Assembly (NCBI GenBank): GCA_040385825.1
Contig: JAZKGQ010000006.1
Location: forward strand, 124,001-188,000
DNA length: 64,000 nt
Direction of reading: 5' to 3'
From: JANNNF01 sp040385825
Lineage (GTDB): Bacteria; Pseudomonadota; Alphaproteobacteria; Rhodobacterales; Rhodobacteraceae
Shown here: positions 34,293 to 43,024 of the stretch, one piece after another
Numbering within the stretch: the first letter of the stretch is position 1
Layout: each line of letters begins with the position of its first letter
The notes under the pieces: model-generated
Told to the model about the DNA's origin: nothing
Database searches by the model: none
The model's input: the letters and a program-made list of their open reading frames with translations, nothing else
Program-made: the position numbers and the translations under genes

Positions 34293-35300
34293 TCAGGCGA
34301 TCCGCGCCACCACATAGCCCGCCAGATCGTCCAGCATTTCCCGCAACGGATGGTCCGGCAGCACCGCCAACGCCGCCTGCGCCCGCGCGGCCCAGGCCAG
34401 CGCCTCGACCCGTGCGGCCTCCATCGTGCCATGCGCCGCCATCAACCCCTGCGCATGGGCCAGATCGCCCTCGCGCTGGTCGCCCTTCTCGATGACCCGC
34501 TTCCAGAACGCCCGCTCCTCCTCATTCGCCAAGGCAACCGCCTTGATCACCGGCAGGGTCAGCTTGCGTTCGCGGAAATCATCGCCAGTGTTCTTGCCGA
34601 TCGCGGCATCGGACCCGCCATAATCCAGCAGGTCATCCACCACCTGAAACGCCACGCCCAGGGCATCGCCATAGTCATACAGCGCCTGCACCTGTGCCGC
34701 CTCTGCCCCGGCAATCACCCCGCCCACCTCGCAGGCGGCGGAAAACAGCGCCGCCGTCTTGCCGCGAATGACCTGCAGATAGACCGCTTCGGTGGTGCCC
34801 AGATCCTGCGCGGCGGTCAGTTGCAGCACCTCGCCCTCGGCAATGGTGGCGGATGCGTTGGCCAGAATGTCCAGAACCCGCAGGTTGCCGGTTTCCACCA
34901 TCAACTGAAAGCTGCGGGAAAACAGGTAATCTCCCACCAGCACCGACGATTTGTTGTCCCACAACAGGTTCGCCGTGGGCCGCCCGCGCCGCCTGTGGCT
35001 TTCGTCCACCACATCGTCATGCAGCAGGGTCGCGGTGTGGATGAACTCGACCGTTGCCGCCAGCTTGACGTGATCGGTGCCCGCGTAGCCGCACAGCCGC
35101 GCCGCCGCCAGCGTCAGCAAGGGCCGCAACCGCTTGCCCCCCGCCTCCACCAGATGCGCCGTGACCTCGGGAATGCGGGGCGCATGTTGGCTGGCCATCC
35201 GGGTGCGGATCAGGCCGTTGACCAACCCCATATCCTCGGCCAGCCAGACCGACAGCCGGTCTTGCGGGCCTTGATCCGGCTTTTCCTGTGCCCCGTCCAT
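34293..35300 (-). CDS. Polyprenyl (probably all-trans octa- or decaprenyl) diphosphate synthase
   Basis: This 335-residue enzyme extends isoprenyl diphosphates to make the ubiquinone side chain. Both aspartate-rich motifs are present: LLHDDVVDESHRRRG (first) and VDDLLDYGG (second). GGKRLRPLL near residue 55 and GDYLFSRSF are family marks. Chain length, C40 or C50, cannot be set from motifs alone, but Rhodobacteraceae usually use Q-10. The start is ATG 35300, 68 bases from the divergent DUF2007 gene. Confidence 0.93.
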   Translation of the reverse strand: MDGAQEKPDQGPQDRLSVWLAEDMGLVNGLIRTRMASQHAPRIPEVTAHLVEAGGKRLRPLLTLAAARLCGYAGTDHVKLAATVEFIHTATLLHDDVVDESHRRRGRPTANLLWDNKSSVLVGDYLFSRSFQLMVETGNLRVLDILANASATIAEGEVLQLTAAQDLGTTEAVYLQVIRGKTAALFSAACEVGGVIAGAEAAQVQALYDYGDALGVAFQVVDDLLDYGGSDAAIGKNTGDDFRERKLTLPVIKAVALANEEERAFWKRVIEKGDQREGDLAHAQGLMAAHGTMEAARVEALAWAARAQAALAVLPDHPLREMLDDLAGYVVARIA

Positions 35301-35368
35301 CCGAACCCCACTGTCGTCTTGCGCCACGCCCTCTCGACAGGGGCGCGTGGCGGCATTACCTCGGTAAA

Positions 35369-35584
35369 ATGAAAGAGCTTTTGCGCACCACAGACCCGAC
35401 CGTGATCGCCTTCGCAACCGTCCTTCTTGAAGGCGAGGGTATAGCGACGTTTCCGCTGGACGTCCACATGAGCATCCTCGACGGCAGCCTTGGCATGTTG
35501 CCGCAGCGCCTGATGGTGGCGGACCGCGACCTGTTCATTGCCCGCGCCGTGCTGGCCGACAACGACATCCCCACAGGCCAGTGA
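35369..35584 (+). CDS. DUF2007 family small protein
   Basis: This 71-residue protein starts MKELLRTTDPTVIAFATVLLEGEGI and ends in MVADRDLFIARAVLADNDI, the short ferredoxin-like fold of DUF2007 (called a putative signal-transducing protein). The function is unknown. The start has only a weak GGTAA upstream. The methyltransferase gene begins directly after its stop with no spacer, so they are co-translated. Confidence 0.85.
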   Translation: MKELLRTTDPTVIAFATVLLEGEGIATFPLDVHMSILDGSLGMLPQRLMVADRDLFIARAVLADNDIPTGQ

Positions 35585-36343
35585 ATGTTCGCGCCTGACC
35601 AACTGTCGGACGACAAGTTCCTCTGCGGGCGGCTGGCGCTGTTGCAGCCCGTCAAGGGCTACCGCGCCGCCACCGACCCGGTGCTGCTGGCCGCCGCCTG
35701 TGCCGCCAAACCCGGCGACCGCGTGCTGGACCTTGGCTGCGGCGCGGGGGCCGCCGCCCTGTGCCTTGCCGCCCGCGTGCCGGGGGTGCAGCTTTGGGGG
35801 CTGGAGGTGCAGCCCGATTACGCCGACCTCGCCCGCCGGAATGCCGCCCGCAATGACGTGCCGATGCAGGTGGTCACCGGCGATGCGGGCAACATCCCCG
35901 CCGAGCTGCGCATCGAATTCGACCATGTGATCACCAACCCGCCCTATTACCCCCCCGGCGGCACGCCGTCGCCCGTGCCGGGCCGCGCCCGCGCAATGCA
36001 GGTGGACATGCCGCTGACCGACTGGGTGCAAGCCGCAGGTCGCAGGCTTGCCCCCGGCGGCTGGCTGACGCTGATCTGCGGGGCCGACGGGTTGCCGCAG
36101 GTGCTGGCGGCCATGGGCGACAAGTTGGGGTCGGTCGCCGTCCTGCCCCTTGTCGCGCGTCAGAATCGCCCTGCGCTGCGCGTCATCGTGCAGGCGCGCA
36201 AGACCGGCCGCGCCGCCTTTCGCCTGCTTGCGCCCTTTGTGCTGCACGACGGACCGGCGCATGCTGGCGACCGCGAGGCCTACACGCAAGAGGCGAGTGC
36301 CGTCTTGCGCGGCGGAAGCGACATTCTGCCGCTGTTCAGGTAA
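35585..36343 (+). CDS. tRNA1(Val) (adenine-37-N6)-methyltransferase family protein
   Basis: This 252-residue class I methyltransferase has an N-terminal GYRAATDPVLLAAA and the SAM loop VLDLGCGAGAA at about residue 48. NPPYY (about 119) is the N6-adenine catalytic motif. The overall layout matches TrmN6/YfiC, which methylates A37 of tRNA1(Val). A less specific rRNA or protein target cannot be excluded. It follows DUF2007 without a gap. Confidence 0.88.
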   Translation: MFAPDQLSDDKFLCGRLALLQPVKGYRAATDPVLLAAACAAKPGDRVLDLGCGAGAAALCLAARVPGVQLWGLEVQPDYADLARRNAARNDVPMQVVTGDAGNIPAELRIEFDHVITNPPYYPPGGTPSPVPGRARAMQVDMPLTDWVQAAGRRLAPGGWLTLICGADGLPQVLAAMGDKLGSVAVLPLVARQNRPALRVIVQARKTGRAAFRLLAPFVLHDGPAHAGDREAYTQEASAVLRGGSDILPLFR

Positions 36344-36444
36344 TCTCTCGGCCAAACTCCGCAGGGGGCGTGCGATCAGTTGGTGACACGACTCGGCTTC
36401 TGTGCTGCACTCGGTTCATTGAGTTCACAAACAGGAGGACGAAC

Positions 36445-36612
36445 ATGACGATTGCTTCGCATCTGCAAGAACTGCGCCGCAAACACGAATCCCTCTCTGA
36501 CATGGTCGAGAAAGCGCAACGCAGCCCTGCGACGGATGCTCTGAAGATCGCCGACCTGAAAAAGCAGAAACTCAAGATCAAGGAAGAAATCACCAAGCTG
36601 AGCGCGCATTAG
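36445..36612 (+). CDS. YdcH family protein (DUF465)
   Basis: This 55-residue helical protein begins TIASHLQELRRKHESLSDMVE and continues with a lysine-rich helix (KIADLKKQKLKIKEEI), the DUF465/YdcH pattern. AGGAGG sits six to seven bases before the ATG, a strong ribosome site. The function of the family is not established. Its stop overlaps the stop of the convergent transporter gene by four bases. Confidence 0.92.
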   Translation: MTIASHLQELRRKHESLSDMVEKAQRSPATDALKIADLKKQKLKIKEEITKLSAH

Positions 36613-37472
36613 GGCCGCTTTGGCGCTGGTGGTATCGCCGCCAGCGCCGCCCCGGCGGTGATCAGCACCGCCGCCACCACCAGCGACAGCGACGGTTCTG
36701 CAAGGCCCGCCGCCACCAGTGCCAGCGTCGACAGCAGCGGGGCCGCATAGGACGCGACACCCAGAAGTTGTATGTCGCCCTTTTTCATCCCGACATCCCA
36801 GGTAAAGAACGCAAGGCCCACCGGCCCTAACCCCAACGCCAGAACGCTGATCCAGCCCTGCGGCCCTTGCGGCCAGACCGTCTGTTCCAGCGCCAGATGG
36901 GCGATGACCGACAGGCCCGCCGTTGCCAGACAGAACACTGTCACCGTTTCGGTCGGCACGCGGCCCAACCGCCGCGACAGGACGGAATAGCCGGCCCAGG
37001 TCAGCGCGCACAGAAATGCCAGCACCAGCGCCGCGAGGTTCGCTCCGGTGCCAGATCTGGCTGACAGCACGATCACCGCGGCCCCCGCCAGCGCGATCAC
37101 CGCGCCGACCACATGCCGCACTGTCAGCCTTTCCCCCGGCAGCAGCCCGGAAAACAACACGATGAACAGCGGCCACAGATAGGCAATCAACCCGGTCGAG
37201 GCATCGGGGCCAAGCCGGAACGCGGTGAAATACAGCGCGTGATAGCCGAACAACCCGATGGTGCCAAAGGCATAGACCTTCCATGACACCCCCCGCAGCA
37301 CCCCGAACCCCTGCCGCGCCGTCCAGATCAGGCCAATCGTCCCGCCAATGCCAAAGCACAGCGCGTTCAGCAGGAACGGCGGCACCGGGGCCGATCCGAT
37401 GGTCAGCAACGCCAGCAGCGCCCACATCAGAACCGCCGTAAACCCGATCGCCGTTGCCCGTGCCCGTGTCAT
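36609..37472 (-). CDS. DMT superfamily transporter (EamA)
   Basis: This 287-residue protein has ten hydrophobic segments in two EamA repeats. The second repeat contains ALTWAGYSVLSRR and the first has ALYFTAFRLGPDASTGLIAYLWPLF. The YLWPLF stretch is typical of the YddG/YtfF-like aromatic amino-acid exporters, so metabolite export is possible. The substrate is unknown. Confidence 0.85.
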   Translation of the reverse strand: MTRARATAIGFTAVLMWALLALLTIGSAPVPPFLLNALCFGIGGTIGLIWTARQGFGVLRGVSWKVYAFGTIGLFGYHALYFTAFRLGPDASTGLIAYLWPLFIVLFSGLLPGERLTVRHVVGAVIALAGAAVIVLSARSGTGANLAALVLAFLCALTWAGYSVLSRRLGRVPTETVTVFCLATAGLSVIAHLALEQTVWPQGPQGWISVLALGLGPVGLAFFTWDVGMKKGDIQLLGVASYAAPLLSTLALVAAGLAEPSLSLVVAAVLITAGAALAAIPPAPKRP

Positions 37473-37484
37473 GCCACCCTCATG

Positions 37485-37509
37485 AAAAAGGCCCGCGCCA
37501 GCGGGCCTT
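37485..37509 (-). terminator. Intrinsic terminator downstream of phbB
   Basis: AAGGCCCGC (37488-37496) and GCGGGCCTT (37501-37509) form a 9-bp stem with a 4-base loop. On the minus strand it is followed by TTTTTC (37484-37489), a proper U tract. It ends the phbAB transcript. Confidence 0.85.
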
Positions 37510-37541
37510 GTCCACAGGTTGTAGGCAAACCGGCGCGCGAG

Positions 37542-38267
37542 TTACACCACGAACTGCCCGCCATTGGCCGAAATCGTCGATCCGGTGATAAACCCGGCAT
37601 CGTCGCTGGCCAGAAACACCGCGATGCGCGCGATTTCTTCAGGCTCGCCCAGACGGCCCACCGGGATCAGCGGAAGGATGCGTTCTTTCAACACCTTCTC
37701 GTCAATCGCACGCACCATTTCGGTGCCGATATAGCCGGGGCAGATCGCGTTCACCGTGATTCCGGCCCGCGCGCCTTCGGCCGACAGCGCCTTGGTGAAG
37801 CCCAGATCGCCGGATTTCGCTGCCGAGTAATTCGCCTGCCCGGCCTGCCCCTTTTGCCCGTTGATCGAGGATATGTTGATCACCCGGCCGAATTTGCGGT
37901 CGCGCATCCCGGTCCACAGCGGATGGGTCATGTTGAACAGCCCGGTCAGGTTGGTGTCGATCACCTCTTTCCACTGGCCCGGCGTCATCTTGTGGAACAT
38001 CGCGTCCCGCGTGATGCCTGCGTTGTTGACCAGCACATCGACCGGGCCAAGATCTTCCTGCACCTTGGCGATGCCTGCCACGCAGGCGTCATAATCGGCG
38101 ACCGACCACTTGTAGGCCGGAATCCCGGTTTCTGCGGTAAAGGCCGCTGCTGCCTCATCGTTGCCGGCGTAGTTCGCCGCAACCGTATAGCCTGCGGCCT
38201 TCAGCGCCACCGAGATCGCCGCGCCAATGCCGCGCGACCCGCCTGTGACCAATGCTACCCTTGCCAT
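37542..38267 (-). CDS. phbB: Acetoacetyl-CoA reductase
   Basis: PhbB reduces acetoacetyl-CoA to (R)-3-hydroxybutyryl-CoA with NADPH for polyhydroxybutyrate and the ethylmalonyl-CoA pathway. The 241-residue SDR has VTGGSRGIGAA at the start, NNAGITRD and the catalytic NYSAAKSG (YxxxK). GGGAGGAGA lies just upstream of the ATG at 38267. It is read after phbA, 93 bases downstream, with a strong hairpin between them. Confidence 0.97.
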   Translation of the reverse strand: MARVALVTGGSRGIGAAISVALKAAGYTVAANYAGNDEAAAAFTAETGIPAYKWSVADYDACVAGIAKVQEDLGPVDVLVNNAGITRDAMFHKMTPGQWKEVIDTNLTGLFNMTHPLWTGMRDRKFGRVINISSINGQKGQAGQANYSAAKSGDLGFTKALSAEGARAGITVNAICPGYIGTEMVRAIDEKVLKERILPLIPVGRLGEPEEIARIAVFLASDDAGFITGSTISANGGQFVV

Positions 38268-38312
38268 GCCTGTCTCCTCCCAGAGTTAATCTAGAATATT
38301 GTTACTTAGAGA

Positions 38313-38347
38313 CAAATGCGCACGCAAGATCATTGCGCGCGCATTTG
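38313..38347 (-). terminator. Strong hairpin between phbA and phbB
   Basis: On the minus strand CAAATGCGCGCGCAA pairs with TTGCGTGCGCATTTG, a 15-bp stem with one G-U pair and a TGATC loop, followed by TCTCT. Given its strength and place 14 bases after the phbA stop, it may end part of the phbA transcripts or protect the phbA mRNA, so that phbA and phbB differ in expression. Confidence 0.7.
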
Positions 38348-38360
38348 CACCAAAGGCCTG

Positions 38361-39536
38361 TCAGGCCCGCTCAAGACACATGGCAACGCCCATGCCGCCG
38401 CCGATGCACAGGGTCGCCAGACCCTTTTTCGCATCGCGCCGCGCCATTTCAAACAACAGCGTGTTCAAGATCCGGCAGCCCGAGGCACCAATCGGGTGGC
38501 CAATCGCGATCGCGCCGCCGTTCACGTTCACAATCGCCGGATCCCAGCCCATGTCCTTGTTCACCGCACAGGCCTGCGCCGCGAACGCCTCGTTCGCCTC
38601 GACCAGATCCAGGTCCCCGACCGACCAGCCCGCGCGTGTCAGCGCCTTGCGGCTGGCGTGGATCGGCCCCACCCCCATGATCGACGGGTCCAGCCCCGCC
38701 GTCGCATAAGACGCGATTCGCGCCAGCGGCGTCAGTCCGCGCCGCGCGGCCTCATCCGCCGTCATCAGTACCACTGCCGCCGCCCCATCGTTCAGACCGC
38801 TGGCATTCGCCGCCGTGACCGACCCGTCCTTGGTGAACGCCGGGCGCAGCTTTTGCATGCTTTCCAGCGTCGCCCCGTGGCGGATGTATTCGTCCTGATC
38901 GACCGAGACATCGCCCTTGCGGGTTTTCAGGGTGAAGGCGATGATCTCGTCCTTGAACTTGCCGGCCTTCTGCGCGGCTTCGGCCTTGTTCTGGCTGGCA
39001 AGGGCGAATTCATCCTGCATTTCCCGCGAAATCTGCCACTGGTTGGCGACGTTTTCTGCCGTCTGCCCCATGTGATAGCCGTTGAACGCATCCCACAGAC
39101 CGTCGCGGATCATGCTGTCGATGAAGTTCAGATCGCCCATCTTTTGCCCTGCGCGCAGGTGCGCGACATGCGGCGACAGCGACATGTTTTCCTGGCCCCC
39201 CGCCACCACGATGCGCGCGTCGCCCAGTTGCACATGCTGCGCGCCCAAGGCCACCGCCCGCAGACCCGACCCGCAGACCTGGTTCAGCGACCAGGCGCTT
39301 GCCTCTTTCGGCAGCCCCGCCTTGATATGCGCCTGGCGTGCGGGGTTCTGGCCCTGCCCCGCAGTCAGCACCTGACCCAGAATCGTCTCCTCGACTTCGG
39401 CCTTGTCGATGCCTGCGCGGGCGACCACGGCGTCAATCACGGCGGCCCCCAGATCATGCGCCGGTGTGCTGGCAAAAGCGCCGTTGAAACTGCCCACGGC
39501 GGTACGTCCCGCCGATACGATGACGACATTGGTCAT
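38361..39536 (-). CDS. phbA: Acetyl-CoA acetyltransferase (thiolase)
   Basis: PhbA condenses two acetyl-CoA to acetoacetyl-CoA, the first step of PHB synthesis. The 391-residue thiolase has the nucleophile NQVCGSGLRAV (about Cys88), GGQENMSLSPH, VNVNGGAIAIGHPIGASG with the catalytic His and CIGGGMG with the second Cys. The start is ATG 39536 with GGGGAGAG five bases upstream; a 15-residue arginine-rich extension is not part of the family. Confidence 0.97.
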   Translation of the reverse strand: MTNVVIVSAGRTAVGSFNGAFASTPAHDLGAAVIDAVVARAGIDKAEVEETILGQVLTAGQGQNPARQAHIKAGLPKEASAWSLNQVCGSGLRAVALGAQHVQLGDARIVVAGGQENMSLSPHVAHLRAGQKMGDLNFIDSMIRDGLWDAFNGYHMGQTAENVANQWQISREMQDEFALASQNKAEAAQKAGKFKDEIIAFTLKTRKGDVSVDQDEYIRHGATLESMQKLRPAFTKDGSVTAANASGLNDGAAAVVLMTADEAARRGLTPLARIASYATAGLDPSIMGVGPIHASRKALTRAGWSVGDLDLVEANEAFAAQACAVNKDMGWDPAIVNVNGGAIAIGHPIGASGCRILNTLLFEMARRDAKKGLATLCIGGGMGVAMCLERA

Positions 39537-39620
39537 GAAATCTCTCCCCTTGGCGCGCTTCCTGCGGCGTCGCACAACCATAAGCGCAAGAAACTTCAGG
39601 CTGCAAGCGGGCGGAAAGCC

Positions 39621-40466
39621 TTATCCGGTACGGGCCTTCTGGAAGGCGGAAAAATCCGGGGTCACGGTCGGCGCGCCAAACAGATAGCCCTGCAGCGCCC
39701 CCACCCCTTCGTCGCGCAAGAAGGTGGCCTCGGCGAGGGTTTCCACCGATTCCGCCACCGGAAACATGTTGAAATCCTGCGCCAGCGCCACCGCCGCCCG
39801 CACGATCGCCTGCTGTGGGGTGCTTTTGTCCACCCCGCGAATGAACTGCCCGTCGATCTTGGCCAGATCAAAGCCGAAATCGCGCAGCAAGGACAGCGAG
39901 GTGAAGCCGGCGCCGAAATCATCAAGGCAAAAGAAGATGCCCGAGGCCCGCAGATCCTTCATGAAGGGAATCACCACATCGGGCACCAGCATGGCCGACG
40001 CTTCGTTGATTTCCAGGATCAGGCCCTTGCCGATTCCCGGCGTGTCCCGCAGCCCGGCGCGCAGCGTCGCCGTCCATTTGCGATAGCCGATGGACCGCGC
40101 CGACATGTTCACCGCGATGCGGATGCCGGGGTTCTTTTGCAGCGTCGCAAGGCCCAGTTGCAGGGCGGCACAGTCGATCTCGCGCCCCAGTTCCCGCGTT
40201 TCGGCCACCCCCATGAAATCGCGCGCCGGGATCACATGGCCCCGGTCATCCAGCATGCGGATCAGCCCTTCGTAAAACCCCGGAATCGCCGGATTGGCCG
40301 CATAGACCGCCGGCTGAAACGCCAGCCGCATCCGCCGGGCCTGCAAGGCCTGCGCCACCAGATCCAGCACCTGCGCATCCGCGCGCGAGGCTGCAATGTC
40401 CAGCGGGCTGGCCTCGCCCGCCACCACGTCGAACCGCGATCTTGCAGCCCCTGTCATCACACCCAT
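39621..40466 (-). CDS. EAL-domain c-di-GMP phosphodiesterase
   Basis: This 281-residue protein is one EAL domain without a GGDEF or sensor partner; about 35 residues precede the domain. The EAL signature is EGLIR, and the other site residues are visible: NMSARSI, LEINEAS, DDFGAGFTSL, KIDGQFI, AESVET. Because all expected metal and base residues are present, it is likely active in hydrolysing cyclic di-GMP. GGGGG seven bases ahead supports ATG 40466. It is read opposite to tag. c-di-GMP typically controls EPS and biofilm, but no direct link is shown. Confidence 0.88.
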   Translation of the reverse strand: MGVMTGAARSRFDVVAGEASPLDIAASRADAQVLDLVAQALQARRMRLAFQPAVYAANPAIPGFYEGLIRMLDDRGHVIPARDFMGVAETRELGREIDCAALQLGLATLQKNPGIRIAVNMSARSIGYRKWTATLRAGLRDTPGIGKGLILEINEASAMLVPDVVIPFMKDLRASGIFFCLDDFGAGFTSLSLLRDFGFDLAKIDGQFIRGVDKSTPQQAIVRAAVALAQDFNMFPVAESVETLAEATFLRDEGVGALQGYLFGAPTVTPDFSAFQKARTG

Positions 40467-40591
40467 CTTGCGACCCCCTGCTGGCTTTGGCGCCCAAGCC
40501 CGACACCACTCTTGACCACAGGGGGTAAATCACTGATGAATAATCACATTTTGTTCTAATTCGATCCATCTCCGGGACAGGAGCCAAGCCC

Positions 40592-41176
40592 ATGGAACCA
40601 CAGCACAATTGCGCCCGCTGCACCTGGTGCGGCACTGATCCCTTGTATGTTCATTACCATGACACCGATTGGGGCGTGCCCGAGCGCGACCCCCGCGCGC
40701 TGTGGGAAAAGCTGATTCTGGATGGCTTTCAGGCGGGCCTGTCCTGGATCACGATTCTGCGCAAGCGCGAGGCCTTCCGTGCGGCCTTTCAGGGGTTTCA
40801 TCCCGAAATCATCGCGCAATGGGGCGAGGCTGACGTGACGCGCCTGCTGGCCGACCCCGGTATCGTGCGCCATCGCGGCAAGATCGAAGGCACCATCCGG
40901 GGCGCGCAGGCCTATCTGCGGATCAAGGAACGCATCGGCTTTTCGCCCTTCATCTGGTCCTTCGTCGGCGACAAGACCTTGCAGCCCGACCGCAAGTCGA
41001 TGTCCGAAGTGCCCAGCCAGACCCCCGAATCCGAGGCCCTGTCGAAGGCGCTGAAGAAAGAGGGGTTTACCTTCGTCGGCCCTACCATCGTCTATGCCTT
41101 CATGCAGGCCACGGGTCTGGTGAATGACCACATCGTCAGCTGCCCGTCACATGCGCGGGTGAAAACGCAGGCGTGA
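40592..41176 (+). CDS. tag: DNA-3-methyladenine glycosylase I
   Basis: Tag removes 3-methyladenine from DNA. The 194-residue protein starts with the zinc-site region CARCTWCGTDPLYVHYHDTDWGVP (first half as CTWCGTDPLYVHYHD), has the active-site LILDGFQAGLSWITILRKRE region and the C-terminal zinc ligands HIVSCPSH. Length and motifs fit. The gap to the EAL gene start (125 bases) holds an AT-rich stretch likely carrying both promoters. Confidence 0.96.
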   Translation: MEPQHNCARCTWCGTDPLYVHYHDTDWGVPERDPRALWEKLILDGFQAGLSWITILRKREAFRAAFQGFHPEIIAQWGEADVTRLLADPGIVRHRGKIEGTIRGAQAYLRIKERIGFSPFIWSFVGDKTLQPDRKSMSEVPSQTPESEALSKALKKEGFTFVGPTIVYAFMQATGLVNDHIVSCPSHARVKTQA

Positions 41177-41241
41177 CCCCCTTGGCCTTTGCCCGCCACA
41201 GCGCCATATAGGGGGCGACCCACGCCGCCGATGAGGATGAC

Positions 41242-42159
41242 ATGCTGAGCTTTGGTGACAAACCGCAGACCGCAACACCGCTTGAGGCCGCGCCGCTGAT
41301 CAAGGACACCACCGAGGCCAGTTTCATGGCCGACGTGATCGACGCCAGCCGCGAGGTTCCGGTGATCGTCGATTTCTGGGCGCCGTGGTGTGGGCCGTGC
41401 AAGACCCTTGGCCCGCAGCTTGAGGCCGCCGTCAAGGCCGCGGGCGGCCGGGTCCGCATGGTCAAGGTCGACATCGACCAGAACCAGATGATCGCGGCGC
41501 AACTGCGCATCCAGTCGATCCCCACCGTCTATGCCTTCTGGCAGGGCCAGCCGGTCGATGGCTTTCAGGGCGCGCAGCCCAATTCGGAGGTGGTCAAGTT
41601 CATCGACCGTGTGGCGGCGCTTGGCGGCGACGGCGGGCTGGCCGAGGCGATCGAGGCCGCCGAACAGATGCTGGCCGAAGGTGCCGTGGTCGATGCGGTC
41701 GAAACCTTTGCCGCCATCCTGGGCGAAGACGCCGAGAATGCCGCCGCTTACGGCGGGATGATCCGGTCACATCTGGCGCTTGGCAATCTGGATCAGGCGC
41801 AGGCCTTTGCCGATGCCGCCCCCGCCAGCATTGCGAAATCCAAGGAGATCGAGGCCGCCCGCGCCCAGATCGAGCTTGCCCGTCAGGCCGCCAACGCCGG
41901 CCCCGAGGCCGATCTGCGCGCCGCCGTCACCGCCAACCCGGACGACCATCAGGCCCGCTTTGACCTTGCCACCGCCCTGCATGCCGCAGGCAAGGTGGAC
42001 GAGGCCGTGGACGAATTGCTGGACCTGTTCCGCCGCGACCGCGAATGGAACAACGGCGCGGCACGGGCGCAACTGTTCATCATCTTTGACGCGCTGAAAC
42101 CGCAAGATCCCATCGTGCTGAAGGGCCGCCGCCGCCTGTCCTCCATGATATTTGCCTGA
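41242..42159 (+). CDS. CnoX/YbbN-like thioredoxin with TPR-like tail
   Basis: This 305-residue protein has an N-terminal thioredoxin fold with the intact redox site WAPWCGPCK at about residues 49-57. The C-terminal half (about 135-305) is a helical repeat region (DGGLAEAIEAAEQML, AAYGGMIRSHLALG) as in YbbN/CnoX, which guards GroEL and DnaK substrates against oxidation. GAGGA lies five bases ahead of the ATG. Alphaproteobacterial versions often keep the WCGPC motif, unlike E. coli YbbN, so redox activity is plausible. Confidence 0.93.
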   Translation: MLSFGDKPQTATPLEAAPLIKDTTEASFMADVIDASREVPVIVDFWAPWCGPCKTLGPQLEAAVKAAGGRVRMVKVDIDQNQMIAAQLRIQSIPTVYAFWQGQPVDGFQGAQPNSEVVKFIDRVAALGGDGGLAEAIEAAEQMLAEGAVVDAVETFAAILGEDAENAAAYGGMIRSHLALGNLDQAQAFADAAPASIAKSKEIEAARAQIELARQAANAGPEADLRAAVTANPDDHQARFDLATALHAAGKVDEAVDELLDLFRRDREWNNGAARAQLFIIFDALKPQDPIVLKGRRRLSSMIFA

Positions 42160-42185
42160 CGCGCCGAACGCCCTAGGTTCAGCCC

Positions 42186-42845
42186 ATGAGCAAATCCATC
42201 GACCTGCCCGATACGATCCCGGTGTTTCCGCTGCCCGGCGCGCTGATGCTGCCGCGTGCCCGGCTGCCGCTGCACATCTTTGAACCCCGGTATCTGGCGA
42301 TGATCGAGGATTGCCTGAAAACCAAGCATCGCCTGATCGGCATGATTCAGACCCGCGAAACCCCCGGTTCCGAAAAACGCCCGGCGGAAAAGCGGTTGCA
42401 GGCCATCGGTTGTGCCGGGCGACTGACCGGGTTTTCCGAAACCGAGGATGGCCGCTACATGATCACCCTGTCGGGGATTTCGCGGTTTCGGGTGAAGGAA
42501 GAACTTCAGGGCGGCTTTCCGCCCTATCGCCGCTGCGCGGTGGACTGGGCGCCCTTCGCCCGCGATCTGGGCGAGACGGAAACCGACCCCGGCTTCAAGC
42601 GTGATGCCTTCATGGCGGCCCTGGGCCGCTATTTCACCGCGATGAACCTGTCGACCGACTGGGGCGGGCTGAAGGACGCCGATCCGGAACTGCTGATCAA
42701 CTCGCTGTCCATGCTGTGCCCGTTTTCGCCCGAAGACAAACAGGCCCTGCTGGAGGCCCCCACCCTGGACACCCGCCGCGAAACCCTTGTCACGCTGATC
42801 GAATTTGCCCTGCGCGGCGGCACGGGCGACGAGGTGCTGCAATGA
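42186..42845 (+). CDS. LON peptidase substrate-binding domain protein
   Basis: This 219-residue protein has only the N-terminal domain of Lon: IPVFPLPGALMLPRARLPLHIFEPRYLAMIEDCL at the start (short form LPLHIFEPRY), and the later GRYMITLSGISRFRV. No ATPase or protease domain follows. Such proteins are conserved in alphaproteobacteria; the function is unknown and may involve holding substrates. It overlaps the Trm112 gene by four bases. Confidence 0.93.
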   Translation: MSKSIDLPDTIPVFPLPGALMLPRARLPLHIFEPRYLAMIEDCLKTKHRLIGMIQTRETPGSEKRPAEKRLQAIGCAGRLTGFSETEDGRYMITLSGISRFRVKEELQGGFPPYRRCAVDWAPFARDLGETETDPGFKRDAFMAALGRYFTAMNLSTDWGGLKDADPELLINSLSMLCPFSPEDKQALLEAPTLDTRRETLVTLIEFALRGGTGDEVLQ

Positions 42846-43024
42846 CCGATACCGTCACCCCCGACCGCCGCGCGCTGGAGGCGCTGGTCTGCCCCGTCAC
42901 CCAGGGCCCGCTGATCTGGGACGCCGAGGCCAGGGAACTGATCTCGAAATCCGCCCGCCTGGCCTTTCCGGTCCGCGACGGCATCCCGATCATGCTGGTG
43001 TCGGAGGCCCGGACGCTGGATTAG
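42842..43024 (+). CDS. Trm112 family protein
   Basis: This 60-residue protein has LEALVCPVTQGPL with the first zinc-type cysteine, ELISKSARLAFPVRDGIPIML near the end (short form AFPVRDGIPIML), the conserved Trm112 pattern. Only one cysteine is obvious here, so zinc binding may be lost. Trm112 proteins bind and activate methyltransferases in eukaryotes and archaea. The start overlaps the Lon-N stop, and its own stop overlaps that of the convergent WcbI-like gene. Confidence 0.92.
   Translation: MTDTVTPDRRALEALVCPVTQGPLIWDAEARELISKSARLAFPVRDGIPIMLVSEARTLD

Noticed and set aside
38316..40559. A long plus-strand open frame opposite phbA and the EAL gene
   Set aside because: It has no domain and overlaps two genes with complete catalytic motifs on the minus strand.
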